59,906 nucleotides of DNA from NCBI GenBank assembly GCA_945900775.1, contig CAMDJP010000013.1:1-59906 (forward strand), in the 5' to 3' direction. Below, in pieces: positions 1 through 9,015 of this stretch (position 1 is the stretch's first letter; each line of letters starts with the position of its first letter). The translations under genes were made by a program, and so were the position numbers. The DNA is from Akkermansia muciniphila. GTDB taxonomy: Bacteria > Verrucomicrobiota > Verrucomicrobiia > Limisphaerales > SIAT01. The notes below the pieces were generated by a model, which was not told where the DNA came from, did no database searches, and saw only the letters and a list, made by a program, of their open reading frames with translations.

Positions 1-222
1 GTGAAGTAAGCCGCGCCGCGCGCTGGCGGGCTCAAGCCGCCCGCTTGACCTCTCTCTCTGGTACGCCAGCGAGCGCAAGAGCCGTTAGCGAGAACCGCGC
101 TGCTTCTGCGATTACTTCTCCGTGAAGTCGCGGAAGCGATTTTGGAATCAAGCCAAAGCTAGCCGACCCGGTGGGAACTAATTGGTTTGAACAAGGTGCT
201 GATCCGTAACGTAATACGTCCT
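1..222. other. Left-edge non-coding stretch
   Basis: No convincing gene is visible before the metallophosphoesterase. Codons upstream of the chosen ATG at 223 are open back to a TTG at 187, but those 12 residues precede a good signal peptide and are probably untranslated. A TAATAC hexamer lies 5 nt before the ATG, without a clear -35 partner. Confidence 0.5.
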
Positions 223-2064
223 ATGAAATCATTCAGTAAACTCGATGTCCCGCAGTCACAGTGGGCTCGCGGCAGACTTACCACCGTCGCCGCCTTGTTG
301 GCGTTGTGTCTGCCGGTTGCGGCCGCCGATGTCACCTGGTTCGCCTTTTCCGACTGCCACTATGGATCGGGTAAGCCGCCACGGACAACCCACCAGAAGG
401 TCGATTGGATCAACAACCTTCCGGGAACCCCCTTTCCGGATGGAATCACTGGCAAAGTTGAAAAACCGCGCGGGGTCATCATGTCCGGCGACCTCATCGA
501 TAATGGCTCGGATGCGAAAAAATATCCGGGTGAATGGGCAAACTATCTCGCGGAGTTTGGCGTCAACGGCGAGGGGAAGTGCAAGTTCCCGGTTTATGAA
601 GGCATGGGGAACCATGACTGGAACAAGAACCTGTTCATGTACAACAACATCAAGGAGCGTAACCTGAAGCGCAAAGAGCTCGGGTTTATCCAGACGATTT
701 CAGAAAACGGCTACCACTATTCCTGGGATTGGGATGAAATTCACTTCGTCAACCTGAACATCTTTCCAGGCAACATCTGGGCTGGGGAGGCCGACACGTA
801 TGGTGCGGGATCGCACGACCCGCTGATGTCCCGGGCATTCTTGGAGAAGGACTTGCGTGAGAAGGTCGGAAACTCCGGGCGCCCGGTGATCCTGATTCAC
901 CACTTCCGGCCGATCGATGAGAACTGGTGGACCTTCAGTGCCGCGGACAAGTATCACCGGATCATTCAGGACTATAATGTTATCGTCATCATGGTCGGCC
1001 ACCAGGGCGGCGGGGTCAGCAACACGTGGCGCGGGATCAACTGGGCCAGCAGCAATGGCGAGTTGGAGGTCTTCCGGGTCAAGCCGGACAACACGCTCGT
1101 GGCCGTCGGTCGGGGCAGCGAGACGAGTTGGAACAAGCCGTTGCAGAAGAAGATCTTTCTTTCCTATGCGACCTCCGGCTTGCCCGCGGTGGTCAACAAC
1201 GGCGAGTGGACCAGCAACGTCACTCAGGTCAGCGCAATGCTTTCAGGGAAAGTGCTCTATGAAGCCACGGCGGGATCCGAGGCGACCATTTACTGGGGCG
1301 CTAAGGACGGCGGCGATGATCCGAGCAAGTGGGAGAACACGGTGAAGGTCGGAGCCGTGAAAGTCGGTGAGGTCTTCAAAACAAACATCACCGGCCTGAA
1401 GCCGTGGACGGAGTATTTCTACCGCTGCAAGGTCACCAACAGCAAGGGTGAGGCATGGGCGGCAACCTCGATCCCCTTCTTCTCCCGGGGCAACTTGCCG
1501 CCAAACTGGGAAACCGCCTTTGTTGGCTATGAGCAGCGCCCGTGGGGCGGCGCCCATCTGGAGGACAAGGCCATCATCTTGCGCGGCAGCGGCCGGGACA
1601 TCGGTGAGTCGGGCCAAACGATCGACAATTTCCAATACGCCTACTCCGACCAGGCGGGCGATTTCCAACTCCAGGCGCAGCTGAAGGAATTTGGAGCGAA
1701 GACCCGGGGTCCGCTCACGGGGTTGATGATGCGTGCGTCAAAGGACGCAGGAGCGAAGAGCGTGTCGCTGATCTATTCCGACAAGGAGGGGATCCGGCTG
1801 TTCACCCGCAGCGGAACCGATCAAAAAACGACCATCAGCAAGCCGGTGAAAATGCTGGCTCCGGTCCGCCTGAAGTTGGTCCGCAGTGGCACCAGCTTCA
1901 CCGGCTACGCCTCGCCTGACGGCAAGGAGTGGACCCAGGTCGGCGAACCGGTTCCGGTTGTGATGGCCCCCGGCATCACCGCTGGCCTTGGCGTCTGCGC
2001 CGGAAACCGCGACTCATCCAAGAACGTCGTTGCCTTCTTCGACGAGGTCGAAGTGAAAAAGTAA
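223..2064 (+). CDS. Exported calcineurin-like metallophosphoesterase with C-terminal beta domains
   Basis: Predicted 613-residue secreted phosphoesterase. Residues 1-35 form a signal peptide ending in AAA. The metal-binding motifs of the calcineurin-like superfamily follow in order: SDCHYG (about 43), GDLID (about 89), GNHD (about 129), IHH (about 226) and GHQ (about 259). From about residue 330 there is a fibronectin-like segment (YWGAKDGG to SIPFFSRG) and then a laminin-G/DUF1349-like beta sandwich to the C-terminus. I chose the ATG at 223 because the signal peptide follows it directly; an in-frame TTG at 187 is the alternative. The substrate cannot be told from sequence; verrucomicrobial paralogues of this kind are often extracellular phosphodiesterases or phytase-like enzymes. 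It stands alone and is followed by a hairpin at 2094-2116. Confidence 0.85.
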   Translation: MKSFSKLDVPQSQWARGRLTTVAALLALCLPVAAADVTWFAFSDCHYGSGKPPRTTHQKVDWINNLPGTPFPDGITGKVEKPRGVIMSGDLIDNGSDAKKYPGEWANYLAEFGVNGEGKCKFPVYEGMGNHDWNKNLFMYNNIKERNLKRKELGFIQTISENGYHYSWDWDEIHFVNLNIFPGNIWAGEADTYGAGSHDPLMSRAFLEKDLREKVGNSGRPVILIHHFRPIDENWWTFSAADKYHRIIQDYNVIVIMVGHQGGGVSNTWRGINWASSNGELEVFRVKPDNTLVAVGRGSETSWNKPLQKKIFLSYATSGLPAVVNNGEWTSNVTQVSAMLSGKVLYEATAGSEATIYWGAKDGGDDPSKWENTVKVGAVKVGEVFKTNITGLKPWTEYFYRCKVTNSKGEAWAATSIPFFSRGNLPPNWETAFVGYEQRPWGGAHLEDKAIILRGSGRDIGESGQTIDNFQYAYSDQAGDFQLQAQLKEFGAKTRGPLTGLMMRASKDAGAKSVSLIYSDKEGIRLFTRSGTDQKTTISKPVKMLAPVRLKLVRSGTSFTGYASPDGKEWTQVGEPVPVVMAPGITAGLGVCAGNRDSSKNVVAFFDEVEVKK

Positions 2065-2093
2065 CCCTCCGCCAACCCCCAGTGGAAGCAGTA

Positions 2094-2116
2094 AGGCGCG
2101 GCCCAAAGCCGCGCCT
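2094..2116. terminator. Perfect 9-bp hairpin, possible terminator
   Basis: AGGCGCGGC (2094-2102), a 5-nt loop, and GCCGCGCCT (2108-2116) form a perfect stem followed by GAATTGTTT. It sits 30 nt after the metallophosphoesterase stop and between two convergent genes, so it may serve both strands. The T-run is weak on the + side. Confidence 0.6.
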
Positions 2117-2154
2117 GAATTGTTTGGTACGGCGATGCGGCGGCGTTGAAGCAC

Positions 2155-2485
2155 CTTCTTCACAAACCAGGCTTTCAGCGCGATGGCGACGCCGTCCATT
2201 TTGCAGTCAATTTCGTGGTCTCCGTCGGCGAGGCGGATCGGCTTGGACTTCGTGCCGCTCTTGAGGACCTGCGAGGAGTTCTTCAGCTTGAGGTCCTTAA
2301 TCATCGCCACCAAGTCGCCGGCGGCGAGGATGTTGCCATAGACGTCCTTCACCACCCGCGCGAGTGGAAACCGCATCCGGGGCTTCCGCGATGCTCCACT
2401 CGTGGCCGCAGGTGACGCATTCGTAGTGTTTGAAGTGGATGAGGATCTTGCTCATCTCACACATCGGGCAACTCGGCTCACTCAT
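2155..2485 (-). pseudogene. yjdM: yjdM/phnA-type zinc-ribbon protein, frameshifted
   Basis: The N-terminus starts at an ATG (2485-2483) preceded by GAGGA and reads MSEPSCPMCE with a four-Cys zinc ribbon (CPMC, then CVTCGHEW). After the residues EAPDA the frame is lost near 2374-2358, and the rest of the family sequence ([41 protein letters not shown]) continues in the neighbouring frame. The second frame also has no stop at the normal end after FVKK and runs on through the hairpin at 2094-2116 into the facing gene. YjdM (old name PhnA) is a small conserved protein of uncertain role, about 110 residues; an alkylphosphonate role has been disputed. Either the gene has decayed through one or two indels, or the assembly has base errors. 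Confidence 0.75.
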
Positions 2486-2531
2486 GGTCCTCAAGTCTCC
2501 CCGCCCCGTCTTTGGAATCAAAGCGAAGGAA

Positions 2532-3047
2532 TTACTTCAGCGCGCCTTCGACCATCTTCTTGAACTCGGGCGCGCGGACGGTCACGAGGGCGGACGGGCC
2601 GGTCATACGGATGAAGATGTGGCCGCCCTCGGCCTCGACGATTGCGCCCAAAAGAATCCAGCCACGCATGGGGGTCTTGTCGCCCAAGGGCGGGCCCTTC
2701 ATGTAGGTGCCCTCGGCCTGCACATAGGTGAGCGCGGTCTTGCCGGCCCGAAGATTCTCGACGTTCTGCTTGAGGGCTTGGCCCTGTTCCTGGAAGAGAC
2801 CGAGCCAGCGCTTGATATTGGCTTCAGTACCGCCGCCGTTGGCGGGGCCGAAGTGGAAGAAGGCAACCTCAAGCTCCTCCTTGGTCTTGGCCTCCACGAG
2901 GCGGAGCTCGGCGGCGCGCATACCGCCGGCGGGGAGCGATTCCCATCCAGCCGGGCGCGTGAAGGTGACGGTGCTGACTTTGAACTTCTCCTGCGCTTGA
3001 GCGGAGGAGGCAATGCAGAGGAGTAACAGGATTAGATAGTGTTTCAT
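2532..3047 (-). CDS. Small exported protein of unknown function
   Basis: 171 residues. I chose the ATG at 3047 because a GGAAGAG ribosome-binding site precedes it and a clear signal peptide follows (MKHYLILLLLCIASSAQAQ). The mature part (STVTFTRPAGWE, then GPPLGDKTPMRGWILLGAIVE, then GHIFIRMTGP and a C-terminal FKKMVEGAL) has the look of a PsbP-like or DUF1795-like exported beta protein, in which a short domain ends in a helix carrying F-x-x-M-V/L. No catalytic motif can be recognised. It runs in the same direction as the broken yjdM, 46 nt upstream of it. Confidence 0.8.
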   Translation of the reverse strand: MKHYLILLLLCIASSAQAQEKFKVSTVTFTRPAGWESLPAGGMRAAELRLVEAKTKEELEVAFFHFGPANGGGTEANIKRWLGLFQEQGQALKQNVENLRAGKTALTYVQAEGTYMKGPPLGDKTPMRGWILLGAIVEAEGGHIFIRMTGPSALVTVRAPEFKKMVEGALK

Positions 3048-3180
3048 AGACCGCTCTTCCTTAAAGAAAGCGGGGACCGAAGTCAAATACGACGCGCGGT
3101 CTCGTTGGACGATGGCTCAGGCGGCAAGGTATGGGTCATAGCCGCCAACGGCCTGAGTTGTTCGTTATTTGAACTCGCGC

Positions 3181-3208
3181 TTGAAACTGCAGCGGCGATG
3201 CGTATGCT
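3181..3208 (+). promoter_or_regulatory. Candidate promoter with -10 adjacent to start codon
   Basis: TTGAAA (3181-3186), 16-nt spacer, TATGCT (3203-3208). The GTG start at 3215 lies 6 nt downstream, so transcription would begin at or beside the start codon. See the leaderless-promoter finding. Confidence 0.5.
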
Positions 3209-3214
3209 GTCGCC

Positions 3215-3400
3215 GTGACTTTTATCTACGCGATTCTGGTGACGGTAGGGATGGGTGTGGTGCTCGGGCTCGGCTGCGTCCTCGCCGGTAAGGGCAGCCC
3301 ATGGCTTCTCATCGTCAGCTCGCTCATCCTCGTGGTGGCCTTCGGGAAGATTGGTTGTCTGCCACCGGCTGGGCATCATCACGACGGCGATCACCACTAA
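3215..3400 (+). CDS. Small two-helix membrane protein
   Basis: 61 residues from a GTG start. Two hydrophobic helices (about residues 3-22 and 29-46) are joined by a short GKGSPW loop, and the tail is histidine-rich (PPAGHHHDGDHH), which could bind metal. No family recognised. A candidate promoter ends 6 nt before the start, which supports this being a real gene even though it is short. Confidence 0.6.
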   Translation: MTFIYAILVTVGMGVVLGLGCVLAGKGSPWLLIVSSLILVVAFGKIGCLPPAGHHHDGDHH

Positions 3401-3753
3401 GCCGCACAAAGCGCTTCAGTGAAGGACCCGCGCTGAATCTGGTCTCGTCGGCTTATTCCCCCTGCCCTGCCGCCCCGCGTTCACACATCAGCGTCTTCCC
3501 TCAGAAGCAGCCCGGCTGAACTAGGTCGGAGCGACACTGCCTATGGTCCATATTACGCGAAAGCAGATGCTCCGACTCAGCTGACCTTTCAGATAACTAA
3601 GTCTCGAGTGAGATTCACGTCACCATCTGGCAGAGCCTCATCATCCCGAATTTGCCGGACTCGATAATCGAGACGCTTAAGAAGGCGCTGGCGAAGATGG
3701 GCCTGACTGCGGGCTGACTGCAGGAAATATTTAGCAACGAGGGGTAATCCGTA
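3401..3753. other. Intergenic region holding a gene remnant
   Basis: 353 nt without an intact gene. Apart from the fragment at 3601-3717 I see only an imperfect long-range inverted repeat (GTCGGAGC near 3525 and GCTCCGAC near 3571) of doubtful meaning. Confidence 0.5.
3601..3717 (+). pseudogene. Fragment resembling ferredoxin-nitrite/sulfite reductase
   Basis: An open stretch of 38 codons after an in-frame TAA reads EIHVTIWQSLIIPNLPDS, then IIETLKKALAKMGLTAG, and ends at TGA. The pattern (I/L)R(L)TVWQN(L)IIPN(V)PD followed by an amphipathic helix ending in MG(L/F) is typical of the middle of NirA-type ferredoxin-nitrite reductases. There is no start codon and none of the [4Fe-4S]/siroheme cysteines that should follow. 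It looks like a leftover piece of a deleted or shuffled gene. The family assignment rests on memory of the motif, not on a search. Confidence 0.45.
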
Positions 3754-5166
3754 TCAGGCAGGCGGCGTGCCCTGCGCGTCGATCTTGGCGTAGTAGGCGT
3801 CCACCTTCGCAGAAACGTCGCGGTAGTCGATGTCCAGTTCGTAGATGTACTTGAACTGCTCGATGGCTTCTTCTTCCTTGCCCATCTTCTCCAACTCGCA
3901 GCCGAGGAAGTAGTGTAGTTCCTTTTTTCCCTCATCGAAGACGAGCTTTTCACGAAGGGCGTTACGGAAGGTGCGGATGGCGATGTCATGCATGTCGCGC
4001 CGCGCGAAACATTGACCAAGGAAATTCATCGCAGCCAGACGCGTGGCAGGATTCGTCTGCGCCCGCTGAAACTCATGTATCGCTTCGGCGATCTGGCCCG
4101 ATTTGAAATGAAGTTGGCCCAACTCAAAGCGGATGCCCATATCGGTCGGGTACTTCTCCACGCGGCGCTTGCAATCCTCCAGAATGAACGCGTCGCGTTC
4201 GGCTTTGATGCGCTCACTCCGTGCAGTATGGCTAGAATCAACGGGATCGAGCAGTGAGAGTGTGTGGTTAAACTTCGCAATCTGAGTGTCGTAGATGGCT
4301 CGGTCGATGTGCGCGTCAGCAATCCCCTTTTCCAGAGCGTAACGATAATACTCGAGGGCGCGGTCGAAGTCCTTCTTCTGCACGTTGAGTCGTGCAACTT
4401 CGATGGCGTGGGCGAGATTATCCGGCTCTTCCGCGAGTTTGGCTTCGCTCTTCTCAATCATCATGTCGAGCGTATCGGCACCCTTTTGATGAAGGTGCTC
4501 CTGCTCAAGCGCGACAGTCTCAGCCTCGTTTCGCAAGACGCTGCGATAGCCACCTTCCTCTTGAATCATCTCATTGTATCCGCCCTCCTCCATCGTCATG
4601 CGGGCGGAAACATTCCTCAACTCGTGGTGAAGATCCTGGTCGTTGGGATAGATGCGACAAAGCTGCTTGAGCAAGGACTCAGCCTGTTGTGCTTCTCCCA
4701 TCTTCTCCAGCATGCCGCTGAGCTGGAGGCAGATTTTCTTGTCGCTAGGATGGGCTTTGCGCATCGCTTCCAGCGCCGCAATGGCTGTGCGCGGCATGTC
4801 CAATGCGATTGCGGCATCTGCTAGAATACGTTGACCCATCTGACTTGAAGGATCGTGTCCCATTATCTCTTCAGCAAGATTCAGCGCCTCGACGGGATTA
4901 TTACGCAATGCCAGTTGACCTCGCGCAATCAACTGCGTGTTCCCTGCCACCCCGAGAGCTTTCTTGAAGAGGCCCGCGGACTCGGCTTTCTTGATTTGTG
5001 CCGCGCGCAGAGCCATCCGCGCGTCGAAGAACCCCGGTTCCAGACGCAGGAGTTCCTTCAAGATTTCGACAGCATAATCCCAGTTCGCCTTGGCAAGCGC
5101 GGCATTACACTTGCTGAACTGCTCACGCGCCATGGAGCTCACTTCAGCTATTAACTTCTCCGCCAT
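3754..5166 (-). CDS. TPR-repeat protein
   Basis: 470 residues, mostly helical, with degenerate tetratricopeptide repeats through the whole length (for example DYAVEILKELLRLEPGFFDA near residue 30, QAESLLKQLCRIYPNDQDL near 165, RALEYYRYALEKG near 270, EAIHEFQRAQTNP near 355 and EEAIEQFKYIYELDIDY near 440). There is no signal peptide or membrane span, so it is probably a cytoplasmic scaffold protein. The start could be the first ATG or the ATG 11 codons later (MAREQF). The gene is monocistronic, facing away from tRNA-Leu. No specific function can be inferred. Confidence 0.85.
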   Translation of the reverse strand: MAEKLIAEVSSMAREQFSKCNAALAKANWDYAVEILKELLRLEPGFFDARMALRAAQIKKAESAGLFKKALGVAGNTQLIARGQLALRNNPVEALNLAEEIMGHDPSSQMGQRILADAAIALDMPRTAIAALEAMRKAHPSDKKICLQLSGMLEKMGEAQQAESLLKQLCRIYPNDQDLHHELRNVSARMTMEEGGYNEMIQEEGGYRSVLRNEAETVALEQEHLHQKGADTLDMMIEKSEAKLAEEPDNLAHAIEVARLNVQKKDFDRALEYYRYALEKGIADAHIDRAIYDTQIAKFNHTLSLLDPVDSSHTARSERIKAERDAFILEDCKRRVEKYPTDMGIRFELGQLHFKSGQIAEAIHEFQRAQTNPATRLAAMNFLGQCFARRDMHDIAIRTFRNALREKLVFDEGKKELHYFLGCELEKMGKEEEAIEQFKYIYELDIDYRDVSAKVDAYYAKIDAQGTPPA

Positions 5167-5281
5167 ATCATGACCCTAGCCGAAGGCGGCGCAAAGTGCC
5201 ACTCGCAAAACAGAATGGATCCAGGGCGCGAAATTCGGCTTGCACAGGAAGGGTAAAGTAAGCGATTACTGTAAGTCTGCT

Positions 5282-5366
5282 GCGCACGTGGCGGAATTGG
5301 CAGACGCGCTACTTTGAGGTGGTAGTGAGGAAACTCGTGCAGGTTCAAGTCCTGCCGTGCGCACCA
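5282..5366 (+). tRNA. tRNA-Leu(GAG)
   Basis: The acceptor stem GCGCACG (5282-5288) pairs with CGTGCGC (5356-5362), followed by A and an encoded CCA. A leucine-type D-loop (GGAATTGGCAGAC), an anticodon arm CTACT-TTGAGGT-GGTAG giving GAG, a long variable arm and a T-arm GGTTCAAGTCC are all visible. It is closely similar to the E. coli tRNA-Leu(GAG) pattern. Confidence 0.97.
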
Positions 5367-5503
5367 AACCTTCCATGCCCGCCTCCCGCTGGAATATATT
5401 AACAGGCACTTTCGCTTTTCCTCCTGCCTGCATCAGATTCCATCCGGCAAGTCTGTCGGTGTTGGCTCTCGACCGACGCAGATGGGCAGATGACACTGGC
5501 GGC

Positions 5504-5524
5504 CGACCCGCGACCCGCGACCCG
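5504..5524 (+). repeat. Three exact 7-bp tandem repeats (CGACCCG)
   Basis: CGACCCG three times in a row, followed by a related CACCCAC, directly after the ribE stop codon. It belongs to the wider pattern of heptamer arrays in this window. Confidence 0.8.
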
Positions 5525-5533
5525 CACCCACGC

Positions 5534-6139
5534 TCAAGCTCGGGTGCCGGCGAAGCGCTCGACGTACTTTCCGAGAATGTCCGCCTCTAGGTTCACCGCA
5601 TCGCCCACCGCGCGCTCCCGCAGCGCCGTCGCCTCAAAGGTGTGCGGGATGATCCAGATGCGGAACCGGTCTGCCTTCACGGCAGCCACCGTCAAACTGA
5701 TGCCGTCCACCGCTACCGAACCCTTGAAAACGATGTAACGCATCACCTCTGCTGGCGCGGCAATCTCCAGCATGTGATCCTGCCTCTGCCGCTCCCAGCT
5801 CACGATTTTTCCTTGTCCGTCAATGTGACCGGTCACGAAGTGGCCGCCAAGCCGGCCGCCCACGGCCAACGAGCGTTCCAAGTTCACCAGTGATCCGGCC
5901 CTCACTGATTGCAAATTGGTCCGCTCCCACGTCTCCTTCAGCAGATCGAACTGCAGTAATTTCTCCCGCCCTTTCGGCGTGATCTTGACGACCGTCAGGC
6001 AACATCCATTGACCGCTAGACTGTCACCCACACGCAGCCCGCGCGCGCAGGCCTTGGCACGCAATGCCAGACGAGTCGCTCGCGACATCGGCCGCAAGGA
6101 CTCCACCACACCCGTTTCTTCAATGATTCCTGTGAACAT
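5534..6139 (-). CDS. ribE: Riboflavin synthase, alpha subunit
   Basis: 201 residues, the usual length. It converts two 6,7-dimethyl-8-ribityllumazines to riboflavin plus the pyrimidinedione. The diagnostic N-terminus MFTGIIEETG is present. The two homologous lumazine-binding barrels each carry an MFTGII/HFVTGHID-type core: GDSLAVNGCCLTV near residue 37 in barrel 1, and GHFVTGHIDG near 98 plus GSVAVDGISLTV near 140 in barrel 2. It is the last gene of the leftward operon, 9 nt after ribD. Lumazine synthase (ribH) and ribA/B are not in this window. Confidence 0.97.
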   Translation of the reverse strand: MFTGIIEETGVVESLRPMSRATRLALRAKACARGLRVGDSLAVNGCCLTVVKITPKGREKLLQFDLLKETWERTNLQSVRAGSLVNLERSLAVGGRLGGHFVTGHIDGQGKIVSWERQRQDHMLEIAAPAEVMRYIVFKGSVAVDGISLTVAAVKADRFRIWIIPHTFEATALRERAVGDAVNLEADILGKYVERFAGTRA

Positions 6140-6148
6140 CGCGCTCTA

Positions 6149-7267
6149 TCAAGCCGTGCCGACACGCGCCGTCAACAGCAAATCCTCACCGAGACGACGC
6201 CATTCCATCTCACGTAGTGAAATCACTCTCGCCAAACGGCGCGCACCGACGCCCGCCACCGCCCGTCGCGAATCGCCGTCACCGAGGATTTTCGGCGCAT
6301 AAAAAAAAGCTGCTCGTTGCGCGAGGCCTTCAAGCAAAAAGGCTGCATTCACCTCGCCGCCGCCCTCAACTAAAAGACTCGTCACCCCTTCGCCTCCCAA
6401 TCGGCGTAAGAGCCAGGCTAAATTCGGCCGTCCTTTGCACGACGGCGCCACCACGACCTTCACACGCTTCGCCAAGCTCGCGACTCGACGCTTCGGCGCG
6501 GCTTTCGTGACAACAATCGTCGTCAGCAGCGCGAACTCGTCGCTGACGATTTGCGAATCGAGGGTCGTCCGAGCCAGTGAATCGAGGATGATCCGCCGTT
6601 TCGCAGCCTTCGTCTTACCAATCCGCACCGTCAATGCAGGATCATCCAGCAGCACCGTGTTCACGCCCACGAGAACCGCATCCGCCGCCGCTCGAAACTT
6701 CATCGCGTGCGCAAGGCTTTGTGTGCCGGTGATCCATTTCGACTCGCCGGTCGCCGTGGCGATTTTTCCATCGAGCGTCATCGCCGCTTTCACCGTGACG
6801 AACGGCGTTCCCTGTAGAATCCAATGGTTGAAATTCTCATTCAGCCGCGTCGCCTCTTCAACTAGAACCCCCGAGCAGACCTCGATGCCGGCGCGCCGAA
6901 AAAGAGAATAGGCGCGGCCGGAGTGCTTTGGGTTCGGATCGGTCGCGGCAACAACGACACGCTGAATTCCAGCCGCGATGATCGCCTCAGAGCATGGTGG
7001 CGTTCGACCATGGGTGCAGCACGGCTCGAGCGTCACGTAGAGCGTTGAGCCATCGGAGTTGTTTCCACGACGTGCCGCATCGCGCAATGCTTCAACCTCC
7101 GCGTGCGGTCCACCCGCTTTTCGATGCCAACCCTCGCCGATGATTTCGCCGCGCTTTACGAGCAGAGCACCAACCATCGGGTTGGGCGAAGTGCACCCGC
7201 GACCACGCTGTGCCAGCCACAACGCCATTTCCATGAAACTGGCGTCCATGTCGGCGGTCTTTGGCAT
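6149..7267 (-). CDS. ribD: Bifunctional pyrimidine deaminase/reductase RibD
   Basis: 372 residues, catalysing the second and third steps of riboflavin synthesis. The N-terminal deaminase domain shows the zinc motifs GGPHAEVEAL (about 50) and EPCCTHGRTPPC (about 80). The C-terminal reductase has a DHFR-like core with VTVKAAMTLDGKIATATG near residue 160, the GVNTVLLDDPALTVR segment near 200 and LLVEGGGEVNAAFL near 300. The ATG at 7267 lies 6 nt after the ftsY stop; a second ATG six codons in (MDASFM) is possible. It is coupled with ribE downstream. Confidence 0.97.
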   Translation of the reverse strand: MPKTADMDASFMEMALWLAQRGRGCTSPNPMVGALLVKRGEIIGEGWHRKAGGPHAEVEALRDAARRGNNSDGSTLYVTLEPCCTHGRTPPCSEAIIAAGIQRVVVAATDPNPKHSGRAYSLFRRAGIEVCSGVLVEEATRLNENFNHWILQGTPFVTVKAAMTLDGKIATATGESKWITGTQSLAHAMKFRAAADAVLVGVNTVLLDDPALTVRIGKTKAAKRRIILDSLARTTLDSQIVSDEFALLTTIVVTKAAPKRRVASLAKRVKVVVAPSCKGRPNLAWLLRRLGGEGVTSLLVEGGGEVNAAFLLEGLAQRAAFFYAPKILGDGDSRRAVAGVGARRLARVISLREMEWRRLGEDLLLTARVGTA

Positions 7268-7273
7268 CGCGGC

Positions 7274-8185
7274 TTATTCCGAGAAAAGAGCTTCAGCAAA
7301 CTGTTTGGCGTCGAAAGGCTGGAGGTCGTCTGGCTTCTCGCCGAGGCCGATGAATTTCACCGGCAGCCCCAGTTCCTTTTGAATGGCAACCACCATTCCT
7401 CCTTTGCTGGTGCCGTCGAGCTTGGTGACGACGAGGCCTGTCAGTGGCACGGCTTTGTGAAATTCGCGGGCCTGCGTAAGCGCGTTCATTCCCGTAGTGG
7501 CGTCAAGCACGAGCAGCACCTCGTGCGGCGCACCGGCGAGCTGCTTGCCCATCACGCGATGCATCTTCTGCAGTTCCTGCATCAGGTTGTGTTTGGTGTG
7601 TAAACGACCCGCAGTGTCCACGAGGAGAAAATGAACATCGCGCGCGGCCGAGGCGGTGATGGCATCGTGCGCGACAGCGGCGGGATCGGCTCCGTGCGCA
7701 CCTGCGACAACGTGGACATTCAGGCGTCCACCCCAGACCTTGAGTTGTTCGACCGCGGCAGCGCGAAAGGTATCGCAAGCGGCGAGCAGTACAGTCTCAC
7801 CACGCGATTGGATGAGGTGCGCAAGCTTGGCGGAGGTCGTCGTCTTTCCAGTACCGTTGACTCCGACGACTGAAATGACAGTCAAGCCACTCCCAGCACG
7901 ACGAAGCGCGGTCTGGTTTGCACCGAGGCTCTTTTCAACTTCCGCGCGTGCGATAGAAAGGACGTCGAGACCCGCACCGCCCTGCGTCTCGTACGCTTTT
8001 CTTACCGCATTCACGATCTGGGTAGTCATCGCCATTCCGAGATCGGCGCTGATAAGCGCGTGCTCCAACTCTTCGAGCGTTGCGCCAGTAAGCTTGGGCG
8101 ACCTGCTGACAATCCGCGTAATCTCGTGAACGAGCCGGTCGTGGGTTTTGACGAGACCGTCTTTGAACTTTTGGAAGAGCCCCAT
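7274..8185 (-). CDS. ftsY: Signal recognition particle receptor FtsY
   Basis: 303 residues covering only the NG domain. The GTPase motifs are all present: [10 protein letters not shown] (P-loop), [19 protein letters not shown] and [10 protein letters not shown], with [13 protein letters not shown] at the C-terminus. FtsY receives ribosome-SRP complexes at the membrane for co-translational insertion. The start is set at the ATG (8185-8183), which lies one base after the TGA of the PHP gene (TGATATG), so the two are translationally coupled. The acidic A domain found in E. coli is absent, which is common outside the gammaproteobacteria. Confidence 0.96.
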   Translation of the reverse strand: MGLFQKFKDGLVKTHDRLVHEITRIVSRSPKLTGATLEELEHALISADLGMAMTTQIVNAVRKAYETQGGAGLDVLSIARAEVEKSLGANQTALRRAGSGLTVISVVGVNGTGKTTTSAKLAHLIQSRGETVLLAACDTFRAAAVEQLKVWGGRLNVHVVAGAHGADPAAVAHDAITASAARDVHFLLVDTAGRLHTKHNLMQELQKMHRVMGKQLAGAPHEVLLVLDATTGMNALTQAREFHKAVPLTGLVVTKLDGTSKGGMVVAIQKELGLPVKFIGLGEKPDDLQPFDAKQFAEALFSE

Positions 8186-8186
8186 A

Positions 8187-9014
8187 TCAGGCGGCTCGCC
8201 GCGCAGCGACACGGCTCTTGAGCTTCTCGACGAAGTGATACGGGAGCTTGGTCGAGCCAATCAGAGGTTGCCCCTTATTCATGCCGTGGCAATCAGAACC
8301 ACCGGTGATCAGCAACCGATGTTGATCAGCGATGAGCATATAGTGCTCCATAATCGGCGTGGAATGCCTGGTGTAGAAACACTCCAGTCCATCCATCCCC
8401 ACGGCGACGAGATCTGGGATGACATGGTCCGCGCGGTAAAGCCCGGGGTGAGCGAGCGACGCCAACCCGCCAGCCTGATGGACTAGATCAATCGCCTCAG
8501 CCGCAGTCATCCGATACTTCGCGACCCACGCAGGTTTGCCCTTCTTGAGAAAACGGGCGAACGCTTCGTCCAGCCCAGAACAGATGCCCATCTGGACCAG
8601 CGCGCGACCGATGTGTGGGCGACCGGGCGAACGGCAATTGGCGATGTCGAACACGAGTTGCGCGTCGAGCTTGACGCCCATCGCGTTGATGCGGGCAACC
8701 ATCTCGCGGATGCGGTTGACACGGACCTCCTGAAACTTCGCGAGCGCAGCGCATAGTTTTTCGTTCGTCGTATCGAGGAAGTAGCCGAGCATATGGAGCT
8801 CCTGCCCTTCGTGTTCACAAGTCAACTCGCTGCCGGGAACGAATTCGATTCCATGCGTCGCGCAGGCGGCAGCCATCCGGGGGCAACCCTCCATGGTGTC
8901 GTGGTCCGTCAATGCCACCGCCGCGAAACCGAGTCGGTGCGCGTGACCGGCTAACTCCTCCGGCGTATAGGTGCCGTCGGAGAAGTTCGTATGGAGATGG
9001 AGGTCGGCAAACAT
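8187..9014 (-). CDS. PHP-domain phosphoesterase (TrpH/RNase AM-like)
   Basis: 275 residues. The PHP metal site is complete: HLHTNFSDG at the N-terminus, LTDHDT near 37, GSELTCEH near 62, ASLAHPG near 195 and SDCHG near 250. This is the layout of the YciV/TrpH subfamily, which includes 3',5'-nucleotide bisphosphate phosphatases and 5'-3' RNA exonucleases (RNase AM). The insert between the histidine motifs (GKPAWVAKYRMTAAEAI) is also typical. It lies in the operon between nusB (one base gap) and ftsY. The exact substrate is not determined by sequence. Confidence 0.9.
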   Translation of the reverse strand: MFADLHLHTNFSDGTYTPEELAGHAHRLGFAAVALTDHDTMEGCPRMAAACATHGIEFVPGSELTCEHEGQELHMLGYFLDTTNEKLCAALAKFQEVRVNRIREMVARINAMGVKLDAQLVFDIANCRSPGRPHIGRALVQMGICSGLDEAFARFLKKGKPAWVAKYRMTAAEAIDLVHQAGGLASLAHPGLYRADHVIPDLVAVGMDGLECFYTRHSTPIMEHYMLIADQHRLLITGGSDCHGMNKGQPLIGSTKLPYHFVEKLKSRVAARRAA

Positions 9015-9015
9015 G

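Noticed and set aside
3524-3578. Inverted repeat GTCGGAGC/GCTCCGAC
   Set aside because: Eight bases separated by about 40 nt occur by chance in DNA of this composition; no T-run or neighbouring signal supports it.
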